In this document: one piece after another, positions 36,517 through 44,150 of the stretch
Numbering within the stretch: the first letter of the stretch is position 1
Layout: each line of letters opens with the position of its first letter
Source of the DNA: JAXDMU01 sp963762435
GTDB taxonomy: Bacteria; Pseudomonadota; Alphaproteobacteria; ATCC43930; CGMCC-115725
Direction of reading: 5' to 3'
Length of the DNA: 64,000 nucleotides
Assembly (NCBI GenBank): GCA_963762435.1
Contig: CAVXLN010000020.1
Location: 62,001 to 126,000 of the forward strand
Translations under genes and position numbers: made by a program
The notes under the pieces: model-generated
What the model was told of the DNA's origin: nothing
Database searches by the model: none
Seen by the model: the letters and a program-made list of their open reading frames with translations, nothing else

Positions 36517-37542
36517 TCATTTCTCCGATCCGACCCGCACGACCAGCTTACCGAAATTCCGGCCCTGCAAGAGGCCGATGAAAGCCGCCGGCGCCTTTTC
36601 CAGCCCGTCCACGATATCCTCGCGATAGCGGAGCTTGCCTTCCTTGATCCAGGCGCCGACATCGCTCAGGAACGCGGGCTGCTTGTCGGCGAAATCATAG
36701 ACGATGAAGCCGCGCAAGGTCAGTCGGTTGCTCAGGACCGAGCGCATCAGCGCCGGTACCATGTTGGGACCGGGCGGCAGGCTGGTGGCGTTGTAATGGG
36801 CGATGAGGCCGCACACCGGCACGCGCGCGAACGGGTTGAAGAGCGGGAAAACCGCATCCCAGACGGCACCCCCGACATTCTCGAAATAGACATCGATGCC
36901 CTTTGGGCAGGCTTCCTTCAGATCCGCGGCAAGAGAGGGGCTGCGGTGATCGAGGCAGGCGTCGAAGCCAAGCTCGCGCACGACATAATCGCATTTATCC
37001 TTGCCGCCGGCGATGCCGACGGCGCGGGCGCCCTTGATCTTGGCAATCTGGCCGACGACCGAGCCGACGGCACCGGAGGCCGCGGCGACCACGACCGTCT
37101 CGCCGGGCTGCGGCTTGCCGATCTCGAGGAGCCCGGTATAGGCGGTCATGCCCGGCATGCCGAGCACGCCGACGGCAGTCGAGATCGGCGCCAGCGCCGG
37201 ATCGAGCAGGCGTATGCCCGTGCCGTTGGAAAGCGCATAGTCTTGCCAGCCGCAATAGCTTTCGACGATGTCGCCCGCCTTGAAGCCAGCCAGATTGGAT
37301 GCGACGACCTCTGATACCGTGCCGCCGACCATCACGTCGCCCAGCTGTACTGGCGTCGCATAGGATTTCGCGTCGCTGATCCGGCCGCGCATATAGGGGT
37401 CGAGCGAGAGATAGATCGTGCGCAGCAGCATCTGGCCGTCGCCCGGGGTCGGCACTTGTGACTCAGCCAGCTCGAAATTGTCGGGCTTGGGTTCGCCGAC
37501 GGGCCGGGATTTCAACAGGATCTGGCGATTCGTCGTGCTCAT
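36517..37542 (-). CDS. Zinc-independent NADP-dependent oxidoreductase (MDR, leukotriene-dehydrogenase/CurA-like)
   Basis: The 341-residue product starts at MSTTNRQ with GGAGG eight bases upstream. It is a medium-chain reductase with ILLKSRPVGEPKPDNFEL, DPYMRGRISDAKSY, GMPGMTAYTGLLEIGKPQPGETVVVAAASGAVGSVVGQIAKIKGARAVGIAGG (Rossmann AxxGxxG) and YFENVGGAVWDAV. Such enzymes reduce the C=C bond of alpha,beta-enones with NADPH. The start overlaps the stop of the fatty-acid-hydroxylase-like gene by ATGA. Third gene of the 38818-36517 operon. Confidence 0.92.
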   Translation of the reverse strand: MSTTNRQILLKSRPVGEPKPDNFELAESQVPTPGDGQMLLRTIYLSLDPYMRGRISDAKSYATPVQLGDVMVGGTVSEVVASNLAGFKAGDIVESYCGWQDYALSNGTGIRLLDPALAPISTAVGVLGMPGMTAYTGLLEIGKPQPGETVVVAAASGAVGSVVGQIAKIKGARAVGIAGGKDKCDYVVRELGFDACLDHRSPSLAADLKEACPKGIDVYFENVGGAVWDAVFPLFNPFARVPVCGLIAHYNATSLPPGPNMVPALMRSVLSNRLTLRGFIVYDFADKQPAFLSDVGAWIKEGKLRYREDIVDGLEKAPAAFIGLLQGRNFGKLVVRVGSEK

Positions 37543-38438
37543 GCGATTTCCTCCTTTTCGATTCTTTGCTGCCATTCGGCCTTGAGGATAGCCGATGTTC
37601 GGCCGGTGCCGTCCGCCCGCCAGCCCGGCGGACCGAAGAGATATCCTGCCCGTGCGCGCCAACCGCGCGCTGCGATGAGGTCCAGCACCAGGCTGCGCCA
37701 TTCATGGAGTGCTATCACCAGCGGATTGAAGCTGCCGATATTGCGGATGATGCCGTAGCGGCAGGGCTCGGCCTCGGTCTCGGCGATGAAGGTGCCGAAG
37801 AGCCGGTCCCAGATGATCAGCGTGCCGCCGTAGTTGGCGTCGAGATATCGGGAATTGCTGGCATGGTGGACGCGGTGATGCGAGGGCGTGTTGAACACAG
37901 CCTCGATTGGGCGGGGCAGCCGGCCGATCAGCTCGGTATGGATCCAGAACTGGTAGACGAGATTGACCGCCTTCTGGAACAGGATCATCGGCACCGGAAA
38001 TCCGATAAGCGCCAGCGGCACCCAGGGCAGCCAGATCAGTGCAATGGAGCCGAACCAGGGCTGCCGCAAGGCGGTCGCGAGATTGTAATGCTGCGACGAA
38101 TGGTGGCTGATATGCACCGCCCACCAGATCCGATGCTCGTGGCTGAGGCGATGGAACCAGTAGAAGCAGAGATCCTCGGCGAAGAAGATCAGGACGAAGG
38201 CCCACCATTCATAACCGATATCGAAGAGCCGCCACTGCCCGACGAAGCTCAGCACGACATAGAGCAGGCTCGTGGTGATCAGAAGCTCGATCCCGTTGAC
38301 GAAGCCCATGGTGAGCGACGCCGCCGCATCCTTGAGCTCATAGATGTCGCGGCCGAGCCGATGGGCGGCCAGGATTTCCACCAGAAGCAGCAGGATGAAG
38401 GCCGGGCCGGCGAGCTGGATGGGATCGGGCAGGGTCAT
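37539..38438 (-). CDS. Sterol desaturase / fatty-acid hydroxylase superfamily membrane protein
   Basis: The 299-residue non-haem di-iron membrane enzyme has the histidine boxes HRLSHE, HISHH and HRVHHA, set between hydrophobic helices (for example FILLLLVEILAAHRLG and YEWWAFVLIFFAEDLCFYWF). These hydroxylate or desaturate a lipid chain using O2. Residues after ~235 are a cytoplasmic tail ending EKEEIA. Start and stop overlap its neighbours by ATGA on both sides, so it is tightly coupled in the operon. The lipid substrate cannot be told. Confidence 0.9.
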   Translation of the reverse strand: MTLPDPIQLAGPAFILLLLVEILAAHRLGRDIYELKDAAASLTMGFVNGIELLITTSLLYVVLSFVGQWRLFDIGYEWWAFVLIFFAEDLCFYWFHRLSHEHRIWWAVHISHHSSQHYNLATALRQPWFGSIALIWLPWVPLALIGFPVPMILFQKAVNLVYQFWIHTELIGRLPRPIEAVFNTPSHHRVHHASNSRYLDANYGGTLIIWDRLFGTFIAETEAEPCRYGIIRNIGSFNPLVIALHEWRSLVLDLIAARGWRARAGYLFGPPGWRADGTGRTSAILKAEWQQRIEKEEIA

Positions 38439-38818
38439 CAGGCTGCTTCCGGCACGCGCAGCGCCAGATGCCGTCGCGTCCGATCCCCGGTCTCGATGAC
38501 GAGGCTGCCGGCCTGGTCATAGCGGGCCGAAGGTGGGCGCAGTCGTTCGGCCGGCATGCGCCAGACCACCGGCTTGGCGCCATGCAGAAAGACCAGGAAT
38601 CCGTCCTCGCTGCCGGCCTCGAAGGCAATCGCGGCCTGGCCGTCCAGATCCACTGCCGGCTCGATCGGCTTGCTTCCGGGGAAGGCGGACGTAATGATCC
38701 GCTCGACTGCCGCGATATCGCCAAGCGTCCGCCGCCGTGCGCCGGTCAGCCACCGGATCAGCGCCAGCAGGAGAATCAGTGCGACGAGATCGGCCGCCAG
38801 CACTTGCCCGATCGGCAT
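38438..38818 (-). CDS. Small membrane-anchored protein, unknown, first gene of a lipid-modification-like operon
   Basis: The 126-residue product starts at MPIGQVLAADL; the longer frame to 38920 runs into the divergent pseudouridine synthase region. One N-terminal hydrophobic helix (VLAADLVALILLLALIRWLTG) precedes a soluble beta-rich part with FLVFLHGAKPVVWRMPAERLRP. No family recognised. Coupled by overlap to the hydroxylase gene, so probably an accessory subunit; inference. Confidence 0.65.
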   Translation of the reverse strand: MPIGQVLAADLVALILLLALIRWLTGARRRTLGDIAAVERIITSAFPGSKPIEPAVDLDGQAAIAFEAGSEDGFLVFLHGAKPVVWRMPAERLRPPSARYDQAGSLVIETGDRTRRHLALRVPEAA

Positions 38819-38918
38819 GTCGGCAATTACCTCTTTCCTGTTGCCTTTCGGCTCTGCCGCGGAGCCTAAGGCCAGATCCCGACCACTCACAAGATCGAAG
38901 CGCTCAAGACCGGAGATC

Positions 38919-39641
38919 ATGACACCCCAAGAGCTCGAAGCTCGACTGCTCTATCGCGATGCCGATGTGCTGGTGCTCGACAAGCCTGCGGGCATCGCCG
39001 TCCATCAGGCCCCTGGTGTCGGCGCGTCGCTGGAGCAGGTGCTGCCGACGCTCTCCTTCGGCCTCAAATGGGCGCCGGCGCTGGCGCATCGCCTCGATCG
39101 GGAGACGAGCGGCTGCCTGGTGCTGGGCCGTCATCCGCAAGCGCTTCGCACTCTCATGAAGCTCTTCGCCGAACGAGCGGTCGACAAGAGCTATTGGGCC
39201 GTGGTCGAAGGCGTGCCGGCCGACTCTCAAGGATTGATCGAGGCACCGCTGCTCAAGGTCCATCGCGGGCGTCTCTGGCGCATGGTCGCCGATCCCGGCG
39301 GGCAAAGCGCCATCACCGATTGGCGGCGCCTCGGCAGCGATGGCGCGCGCAGCTGGCTCGAGCTCTCGCCTCGCACCGGCCGCACCCACCAGCTGCGCGT
39401 TCACGCCAAGGTGCTGGGCTGCCCGGTCGTCGGCGATTCGCTCTATGGCGTGCCGGCTGGGCCGGGTGAAAGGCTGCATCTTCATGCCCGCCATATCCGC
39501 TTCCAGCTCGGGCCGAAGCGGCCGGTCATCGATGTGACGGCACCCCCGCCGGCTCATATGCTGCCGGCACTTCATCAGTGCGGTTACGAGTCGCCCGGTC
39601 CCGACCCCGCCGACGGGTCGGAAGATCATTCGAGAGCTTGA
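38919..39641 (+). CDS. RluA-family RNA pseudouridine synthase
   Basis: The 240-residue product isomerises uridine in rRNA or tRNA. The catalytic motif HRLDRETSG carries Asp60, and VLDKPAGIAVHQ, KSYWAVVEG and RTGRTHQLRVHAKVLGCPVVGDSLYG are the standard family motifs. No S4 domain is present, so it is of the RluA/RluC-like short type. ATG 38919 is preceded by a weak site. Divergent from the operon starting at 38818 with a 100-bp gap. Target position unknown. Confidence 0.92.
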   Translation: MTPQELEARLLYRDADVLVLDKPAGIAVHQAPGVGASLEQVLPTLSFGLKWAPALAHRLDRETSGCLVLGRHPQALRTLMKLFAERAVDKSYWAVVEGVPADSQGLIEAPLLKVHRGRLWRMVADPGGQSAITDWRRLGSDGARSWLELSPRTGRTHQLRVHAKVLGCPVVGDSLYGVPAGPGERLHLHARHIRFQLGPKRPVIDVTAPPPAHMLPALHQCGYESPGPDPADGSEDHSRA

Positions 39642-40041
39642 TCGTTTCAGAGTCGGAATGATGATTTGATCGGCCCTGGGGCGGCCCTTGCGGCATAAAT
39701 GCTACAGTCCGGACGCTTCGGTGCCGGCCGACTCGCGGCGCCGATTGATCCGGTGGCGCAGGGGCGATAGATCTGCACCGCTTGTCCCGCCGCTGCTTCC
39801 AAGCCCTGGCCGGCCCGCCGACGAGCTTTTTCTATTGTTGGCGCTTTTTAAGAAGTTCTTAACAAATACTGCTCGGTCTTGAGAAAACGCTGCGTTTTTG
39901 CAGTAAAACTCTATTGCTTATTCTTTGGCCCGTGCTAAAAGCAAAGGTGCGAGTTTTGGGCAAGTCATGAGCCGTGCAAGCGCCCGATCAACCCAGTCCA
40001 TGCCGCAACAGTAACCGCCTTTCGATATCCAGGAGACTCCC
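39642..40041. other. 400-bp intergenic region
   Basis: No convincing gene. The left half is GC-rich; 39835-39960 is AT-rich and holds a small inverted repeat AAAACG-CTG-CGTTTT (39885-39898). The AT-rich part is the likely promoter and leader region of the small secreted peptide gene at 40042, but no clean -35/-10 pair is seen. Confidence 0.5.
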
Positions 40042-40197
40042 ATGAAGGCCCTCGTTTACGCTCTGTCGCTGCTCGCCTTCGTCGGCGCGGCAACGGTTCC
40101 GGCCGTGGCGCATGCCGCGACCCACAAGCACAAGACCCATGCGCATAAGGCTTCGACCCATCACAAGGTCAGCAAGAAGTCGCACGCCAAGGCCTAA
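40042..40197 (+). CDS. Tiny secreted His/Lys-rich peptide
   Basis: The 51-codon frame after an AGGAG site gives MKALVYALSLLAFVGAATVP, a clear Sec signal likely cleaved after VAHA. The mature peptide of about 27 residues is almost only Thr, His, Lys, Ala and Ser (ATHKHKTHAHKAS and similar). The composition resembles small His/Lys-rich acid-shock or metal-binding peptides. A strong intrinsic terminator follows 20 bp after the stop, so it is a complete monocistronic unit. Periplasmic role in acid, metal or envelope stress is inference. Confidence 0.75.
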   Translation: MKALVYALSLLAFVGAATVPAVAHAATHKHKTHAHKASTHHKVSKKSHAKA

Positions 40198-40217
40198 TCC
40201 GCCCAAGCGTAGGATCA

Positions 40218-40251
40218 AAGCCTCCGGTGCTTCGGTGCCGGAGGCTTTTTT
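40218..40251 (+). terminator. Strong intrinsic terminator with UUCG loop
   Basis: Stem AAGCCTCCGG / CCGGAGGCTT (10 bp) encloses TGCTTCGGTG, which can extend the stem to a C-G-closed TTCG tetraloop. Six T residues follow (40246-40251). It is placed directly after the small secreted-peptide gene. Confidence 0.92.
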
Positions 40252-40345
40252 ATTGCATCGCTCCTGAAGAAGAGCGCAAGGAGCGGATAGCGCCGCCGAA
40301 CCGTCAGCCCTAGCTTCCTCTCGAGAAACGCGATGGAGCAGGAGC

Positions 40346-41050
40346 ATGAGCCTGGATTTGGCGGGGTTGGATTGGCAGCGGGTCGGCGATGCGCTCGATC
40401 GGCAAGGCTGGGCGATGGCACCCGTGCTGAATGCTGCGCAATGTGCCGAAATGGCCGCCCTTTGGGACGAGGAACAGCGTTTCCGCAAGACCGTGGTGAT
40501 GGAGCGCCACGGCTTCGGCCAAGGCCTTTACAAATATTGGCGCTATCCGCTGCCGCCCGCCATTGCGGGACTGCGCGCTTCGCTCTATGCGGGCCTGATG
40601 CCGCTCGCCGAAGCCTGGCGCCAGCATCTCGGCGGGGAAGGGGCGCCGTTTCCGAGCTCCTATGAGGAGTATCTCGCACGCTGTCACGCGGCTGGTCAGG
40701 CGCTGCCGACGCCGTTGCTGCTGCGTTATGAGGCCGAGGGTTATAATTGCCTGCATCAGGACCTCTATGGCCCTCATGTCTTTCCATTCCAGGCGGCTTT
40801 CCTCTTGAGCCGCCCCGGCGAGGACTTCACCGGCGGCGAGTTCGCGCTGGTCGAGCAGCGGCCGCGCGCGCAGTCGCGGGTCGAGATCGTGCCGCTGGAG
40901 CAGGGCGATATGGTTGTGTTCGCGGTCAGTCATCGGCCCGCTCGCGGCACGCGCGGCTGGTACCGGCTCAATCAGCGGCATGGCGTCGGCCGGATCCGTT
41001 CCGGCCGTCGAAGCACGCTCGGCATCATCCTCCATGACGCGGCCAGCTGA
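40346..41050 (+). CDS. 2OG-Fe(II) oxygenase family protein
   Basis: The 234-residue product has the double-stranded beta-helix oxygenase signature: His and Asp of the HxD motif in NCLHQDLYG, the distal His in NQRHGVGRIRSGRR and the Arg following it for 2-oxoglutarate. GGEFALVEQRPRAQSR is the family-typical middle motif. GGAGCAGGAGC precedes the ATG. Proteins of this type (DUF2086-like) are often near DNA alkylation-repair genes, but none is adjacent here. Substrate unknown. Confidence 0.85.
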   Translation: MSLDLAGLDWQRVGDALDRQGWAMAPVLNAAQCAEMAALWDEEQRFRKTVVMERHGFGQGLYKYWRYPLPPAIAGLRASLYAGLMPLAEAWRQHLGGEGAPFPSSYEEYLARCHAAGQALPTPLLLRYEAEGYNCLHQDLYGPHVFPFQAAFLLSRPGEDFTGGEFALVEQRPRAQSRVEIVPLEQGDMVVFAVSHRPARGTRGWYRLNQRHGVGRIRSGRRSTLGIILHDAAS

Positions 41051-41059
41051 TCCGCGTGC

Positions 41060-41130
41060 TTAGCGGAAAAAGGCCCACTCTTCACAGCTGCTTAATGGCA
41101 TTCCGCTAAAGCGAAACCGTTGCAGCGGAA
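41060..41130. promoter_or_regulatory. Repeated AGCGGAA elements before the 41139 gene
   Basis: TTAGCGGAA (41060-41068) and its exact inverse TTCCGCTAA (41101-41109) are followed by a third AGCGGAA at 41124-41130. All are within the 88-bp leader of the next gene. They form a possible operator or long stem-loop. Confidence 0.4.
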
Positions 41131-41138
41131 TTGCCAAG

Positions 41139-41444
41139 ATGACGGCTTATTGGATCAGCTATCGCATCCATGACGATCCGGGTCGCAAGGAACGGCTCTA
41201 CGGGCTGACCAGGACGATCAACGCCTATCAGAAGCGGTATTGGGATCGTACCGACGGCTTCGTCCTGTTCGAGAGCGCGCATTCGCTCGATTTCCTTGTC
41301 GAGGTCATGAAGCCGCATATCAATCCGCGCACCGACCTCTTTCTGCTTCATGCGCTCGGCACGTCCCAAGCAGCACTCTACGGCCATAACACCGATCCCG
41401 ATCTGATGAGCCTGACCCCCTATTGCCGGATCGTCGCGGAATAG
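41139..41444 (+). CDS. Conserved-looking small cytoplasmic protein, unknown
   Basis: The 101-residue product has no signal or membrane segment. It begins with a beta-strand-rich WISYRIHDDPGRKERLYGL, a stretch that suggests a small ferredoxin-like or SinR-family fold, and ends LMSLTPYCRIVAE. Coding character and the clean gap to the next gene support it as real. No family assigned. It is followed after 42 bp by the Nudix gene on the same strand. Confidence 0.65.
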   Translation: MTAYWISYRIHDDPGRKERLYGLTRTINAYQKRYWDRTDGFVLFESAHSLDFLVEVMKPHINPRTDLFLLHALGTSQAALYGHNTDPDLMSLTPYCRIVAE

Positions 41445-41486
41445 GGAGGTTTGACCGGTCCCGGTGCTACCCGCATAGTCGCTGCC

Positions 41487-41912
41487 ATGAAGCGCGATTA
41501 TCCCCAACGGCCGGTCGTCGGCATCCTGGCCATGGTGCGGCGCGGCGCGCGTTTCCTGCTGGTCCGGCGCGGGCGCATGCCCAACAAGGGCATGTGGGGC
41601 TTTCCCGGCGGCGTGCAGGAGCTGGGCGAGACGGTGGTCGAGGCGGCCTCGCGCGAGCTGGCCGAGGAAACCGGCATCACGGCCGTCGATCCCGTCATCT
41701 TCACGGCCTTGGACGCGATCGACCGGGACGACCAAGGCGCCGTCCGTTACCACTACACGCTCGTCGTCGTCCGCTTCACCTGGCAGGACGGGGAGGGGGT
41801 GCCGGGTGACGATGCCGATGCGCTTGGCTGGTTCGGCGTTGAGGACCTCGCCGAAATCCCGGCCCTCCCGGCGGTTGCCGGCCTGATGCAGCGGGCCTTG
41901 GCCCCCGCTTAA
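41487..41912 (+). CDS. Nudix hydrolase
   Basis: The 141-residue product starts at MKRDYPQRP; a TTG at 41451 lies too close to its AGGGAGG. The Nudix box reads GGVQELGETVVEAASRELAE then ETGI, matching GX5EX7REUXEEXGU. It hydrolyses a nucleoside diphosphate linked to another group; the LLVRRGRMPNKGMWGFPGG opening is like ADP-ribose or NADH pyrophosphatase-type members. The stop overlaps the convergent DUF2332 gene stop by 4 bp. Confidence 0.92.
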   Translation: MKRDYPQRPVVGILAMVRRGARFLLVRRGRMPNKGMWGFPGGVQELGETVVEAASRELAEETGITAVDPVIFTALDAIDRDDQGAVRYHYTLVVVRFTWQDGEGVPGDDADALGWFGVEDLAEIPALPAVAGLMQRALAPA

Positions 41913-42961
41913 TCGAGGCGCCAGCGCACCGAGTGGACATGCGGATCGGCGAAGGCCAATAGCCGGTCCGTGCCGTCAGGCCACAGCCGCAAGCGCAGGC
42001 TCGGCAGATTGCCGTGCTCCGGATCGGGCTCGAAGCGCAGCCAGGCGAGCGGAGCGGCAGCGCTGGCCGCACTGCCGACCAGATCGAGATGCGCCTTGAG
42101 CCGCCGCTTGGTCTCGCTCGGAAAATAGGAAAAGGCGATCGAATGCATCAGAACCCGCAAGGTGCCTGGCTCGGGTGCCGGTGCCAGCATCCGTTCGGTC
42201 CAGTCGGCCGCATCGGCGCGGTCGATCCGTGGCGGCGCCGTCGCGGCAAGCGCTAGCGCCGCCTCGGTCCGGGCCAGCCGGTTGGCCTGCTCCGGCCAGA
42301 TATAGCCCAGCAGGCGATTGCGATGCTCCTCCCGTCCGGTATCGAGCGGATTGAGGTCGGCGCCGCGGCGGCGAAGGATGCGGATCTCACCCTCGGGCGG
42401 TGCGGCGCCGTCCCAGGCCGGCGCCAGCGTCACGGGCGAGCCCGGCTCGCCGGCGGCAAGCGATCCCAGCCGGTAGGCATAGCGGTCGAGCTGCAGATTG
42501 AGGCCGGCGCTGGCGCCGACCTCGTAGAGCGCCAGCGGCAGCGGGAACGCCTTGACCGCCGTGAGCAGGCCGCTCATCAGCAGGGCCGAACGGCCGATCT
42601 CGTTGGTTTGCGGCGGCCCGTCGAGCCAGGGCAGGAGTTCGCTCTCGGCTTCCGCCAGGGCGCCCGCGATCGCGGTCCAGAGCGGTTGGGGATGATCGGT
42701 CGGCGTCGGTGGGTAAAGGCGAGCGAGCTCGGGCAGCCGGCCGCTTCGCACCAGCGCATGGAGCCCGCCCAAGAGGCGAAGCGGAACGGCATCGACCGCA
42801 AGACTGCGCTCGGCCGGCCACTCGGCCATGCGCCGGCCGAGTGCTGAAGTGCGATCGAGATGCTCGGCGAAGAGATCGCAGAGGAGGGCGGTGAAGGGCG
42901 CCCCCAGCTGCCGGCACCAATGCGCTTGCTCCGTGAAGCCCTGATGAATTCGATCCGTCAT
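41909..42961 (-). CDS. DUF2332 family protein
   Basis: The 350-residue cytoplasmic product starts at MTDRIHQ; the 37 codons before it in frame are not coding-like. It has an N-terminal helical half with SPLYPPT-like NPPTPTDHPQPLW, and a middle motif LALYEVGASAGLNLQLDRYAYRL, the hallmark of DUF2332 and reminiscent of a SAM-binding strand. VLMHSIAFSYFP and a C-terminal RFEPDPEHGNLPSLRLRLWPDG follow. Function is not established. Tail-to-tail overlap with the Nudix gene, and it follows the citrate-synthase gene on the same strand (23-bp gap). Confidence 0.85.
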   Translation of the reverse strand: MTDRIHQGFTEQAHWCRQLGAPFTALLCDLFAEHLDRTSALGRRMAEWPAERSLAVDAVPLRLLGGLHALVRSGRLPELARLYPPTPTDHPQPLWTAIAGALAEAESELLPWLDGPPQTNEIGRSALLMSGLLTAVKAFPLPLALYEVGASAGLNLQLDRYAYRLGSLAAGEPGSPVTLAPAWDGAAPPEGEIRILRRRGADLNPLDTGREEHRNRLLGYIWPEQANRLARTEAALALAATAPPRIDRADAADWTERMLAPAPEPGTLRVLMHSIAFSYFPSETKRRLKAHLDLVGSAASAAAPLAWLRFEPDPEHGNLPSLRLRLWPDGTDRLLAFADPHVHSVRWRLD

Positions 42962-42984
42962 CGCCCCGACCCGCGGCCTGTCGT

Positions 42985-44070
42985 TCAGCTTACCAATGCC
43001 AGCTTGGGCGCTGGCCCGATATAGGAAGATTGCGGCCGGATCAGCCTGCCATGCTGTTCCTGTTCCAGACAATGCGCCGTCCAGCCGACGACACGGCCGA
43101 TCGCAAACACGCTGGTGAAGAGCGCGCGTGGCAGATTGAGCGCTTCAAGGACGAGTGCGGTGTAGAATTCGACATTCGTGTCGAGCCGGCGGCCCGGCTT
43201 GCGTTGAGCCAGCAGCGCCACCGCGCGTTTCTCCACCGTCTCGGCGAAGCGGATGCGATTGGCATTGCCGCGCAGATCGATCGCCACGCGCTTCAAGACC
43301 TCGGCCCGCGGATCGCGAACCCGGTAGACGCGGTGGCCGAAACCCATCAGCCGATCGCCGTGCTCGATGGCGCCGTCGAGCCAGGCATCGATCGACGCCT
43401 CGTCGCCGATCGCATCGAGCATGTCGAGCACGGGGCCGGGGGCGCCGCCATGAAGCGGGCCCTTGAGGGCGCACAGTGCCGCGACAATGGCGGAATAGAG
43501 TCCGGCCCGCGTCGATGCGACCACGCGTGCCGTGAAGGTCGAAGCGTTGAGGCCGTGATCCATGACGGTCACAAGATAGGTCTCGAGCGCGCGGCAATGC
43601 TGGTCCGAGGCCGGCACGCCGCGCAGCATGCGCAGGAAATCCGCGGCCTGACCGAGCGCCGGGTCGGGTGCCACAGGATCGTCTCCCGCACTCTGCCGCG
43701 CGAGAGCGGCGACGAAGACCGGGACCGCGGCCGCGGCGAGCAGGTGAGGCGGCAGCGGCTCCGCATCGCCAAGGGCGGCGAGCAGCAGACGCAGCCCCTC
43801 GATCGGGGGCAATGAAGCCGCCTGCGGTAACAGCGGCACGGCAATCGCGGCGGCGCGCAAACGCGCCTGGCCCAGGGCGGCACGGACCGCAATCTCATCG
43901 TTCGGCCCATCGGCCAGCCCGTCCCAAAGCAAGGCTGCGACAAATTCGAAGCTTGCCCGCCCCGCCAGCTCCTCGAGCTGAAACCCTCGATAGATCAACC
44001 GCCCCGCCTCGCCATCCACATGACTGAGCCTGGTTTCCGCGGCGACAATTCCGGCCAAACCGTCCGACAT
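42985..44070 (-). CDS. Citrate synthase-family protein (citrate/2-methylcitrate synthase type)
   Basis: The 361-residue product condenses oxaloacetate with an acyl-CoA. It keeps catalytic His in KGPLHGGA and His in GFGHRVYRVRDPR. The third residue (Asp in NVDFY) is Glu here (TNVEFYTALVL), a variant I recall from the short CitA-like subgroup. The C-terminal RLIRPQSSYIGP binds CoA. GAGGTG precedes the ATG. It is divergent from the HTH-fused citrate synthase at 44151, with dyad-rich DNA between, so the two are probably co-regulated. Confidence 0.88.
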   Translation of the reverse strand: MSDGLAGIVAAETRLSHVDGEAGRLIYRGFQLEELAGRASFEFVAALLWDGLADGPNDEIAVRAALGQARLRAAAIAVPLLPQAASLPPIEGLRLLLAALGDAEPLPPHLLAAAAVPVFVAALARQSAGDDPVAPDPALGQAADFLRMLRGVPASDQHCRALETYLVTVMDHGLNASTFTARVVASTRAGLYSAIVAALCALKGPLHGGAPGPVLDMLDAIGDEASIDAWLDGAIEHGDRLMGFGHRVYRVRDPRAEVLKRVAIDLRGNANRIRFAETVEKRAVALLAQRKPGRRLDTNVEFYTALVLEALNLPRALFTSVFAIGRVVGWTAHCLEQEQHGRLIRPQSSYIGPAPKLALVS

Positions 44071-44100
44071 TTGGGCACCTCGATGCTTGTGACCAGCCGG

Positions 44101-44147
44101 ATATCGCGATATACATTGATATGGTCAATCTTGATAAAGATAATCAA
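44101..44147. promoter_or_regulatory. Cluster of dyad elements between divergent citrate-synthase genes
   Basis: Three symmetric elements lie close together: ATATCGCGATAT (44101-44112, perfect 12-bp palindrome); ATTGA-TATGG-TCAAT (44115-44129); and TTGAT-N7-ATCAA (44131-44147). The stretch is far more AT-rich than its surroundings. This is a candidate operator for the HTH-bearing citrate synthase encoded immediately to the right. Confidence 0.6.
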
Positions 44148-44150
44148 TAT

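Noticed and set aside
39688..39882. 64-residue open frame in the 39.6-40.0 kb gap
   Set aside because: Arg/Pro-rich, no ribosome site, no homologous feel; treated as non-coding.
39884..39898. AAAACGC-T-GCGTTTT inverted repeat as a terminator
   Set aside because: Stem is short with a minimal loop and it is 240 bp past the nearest stop; more likely part of a promoter region.
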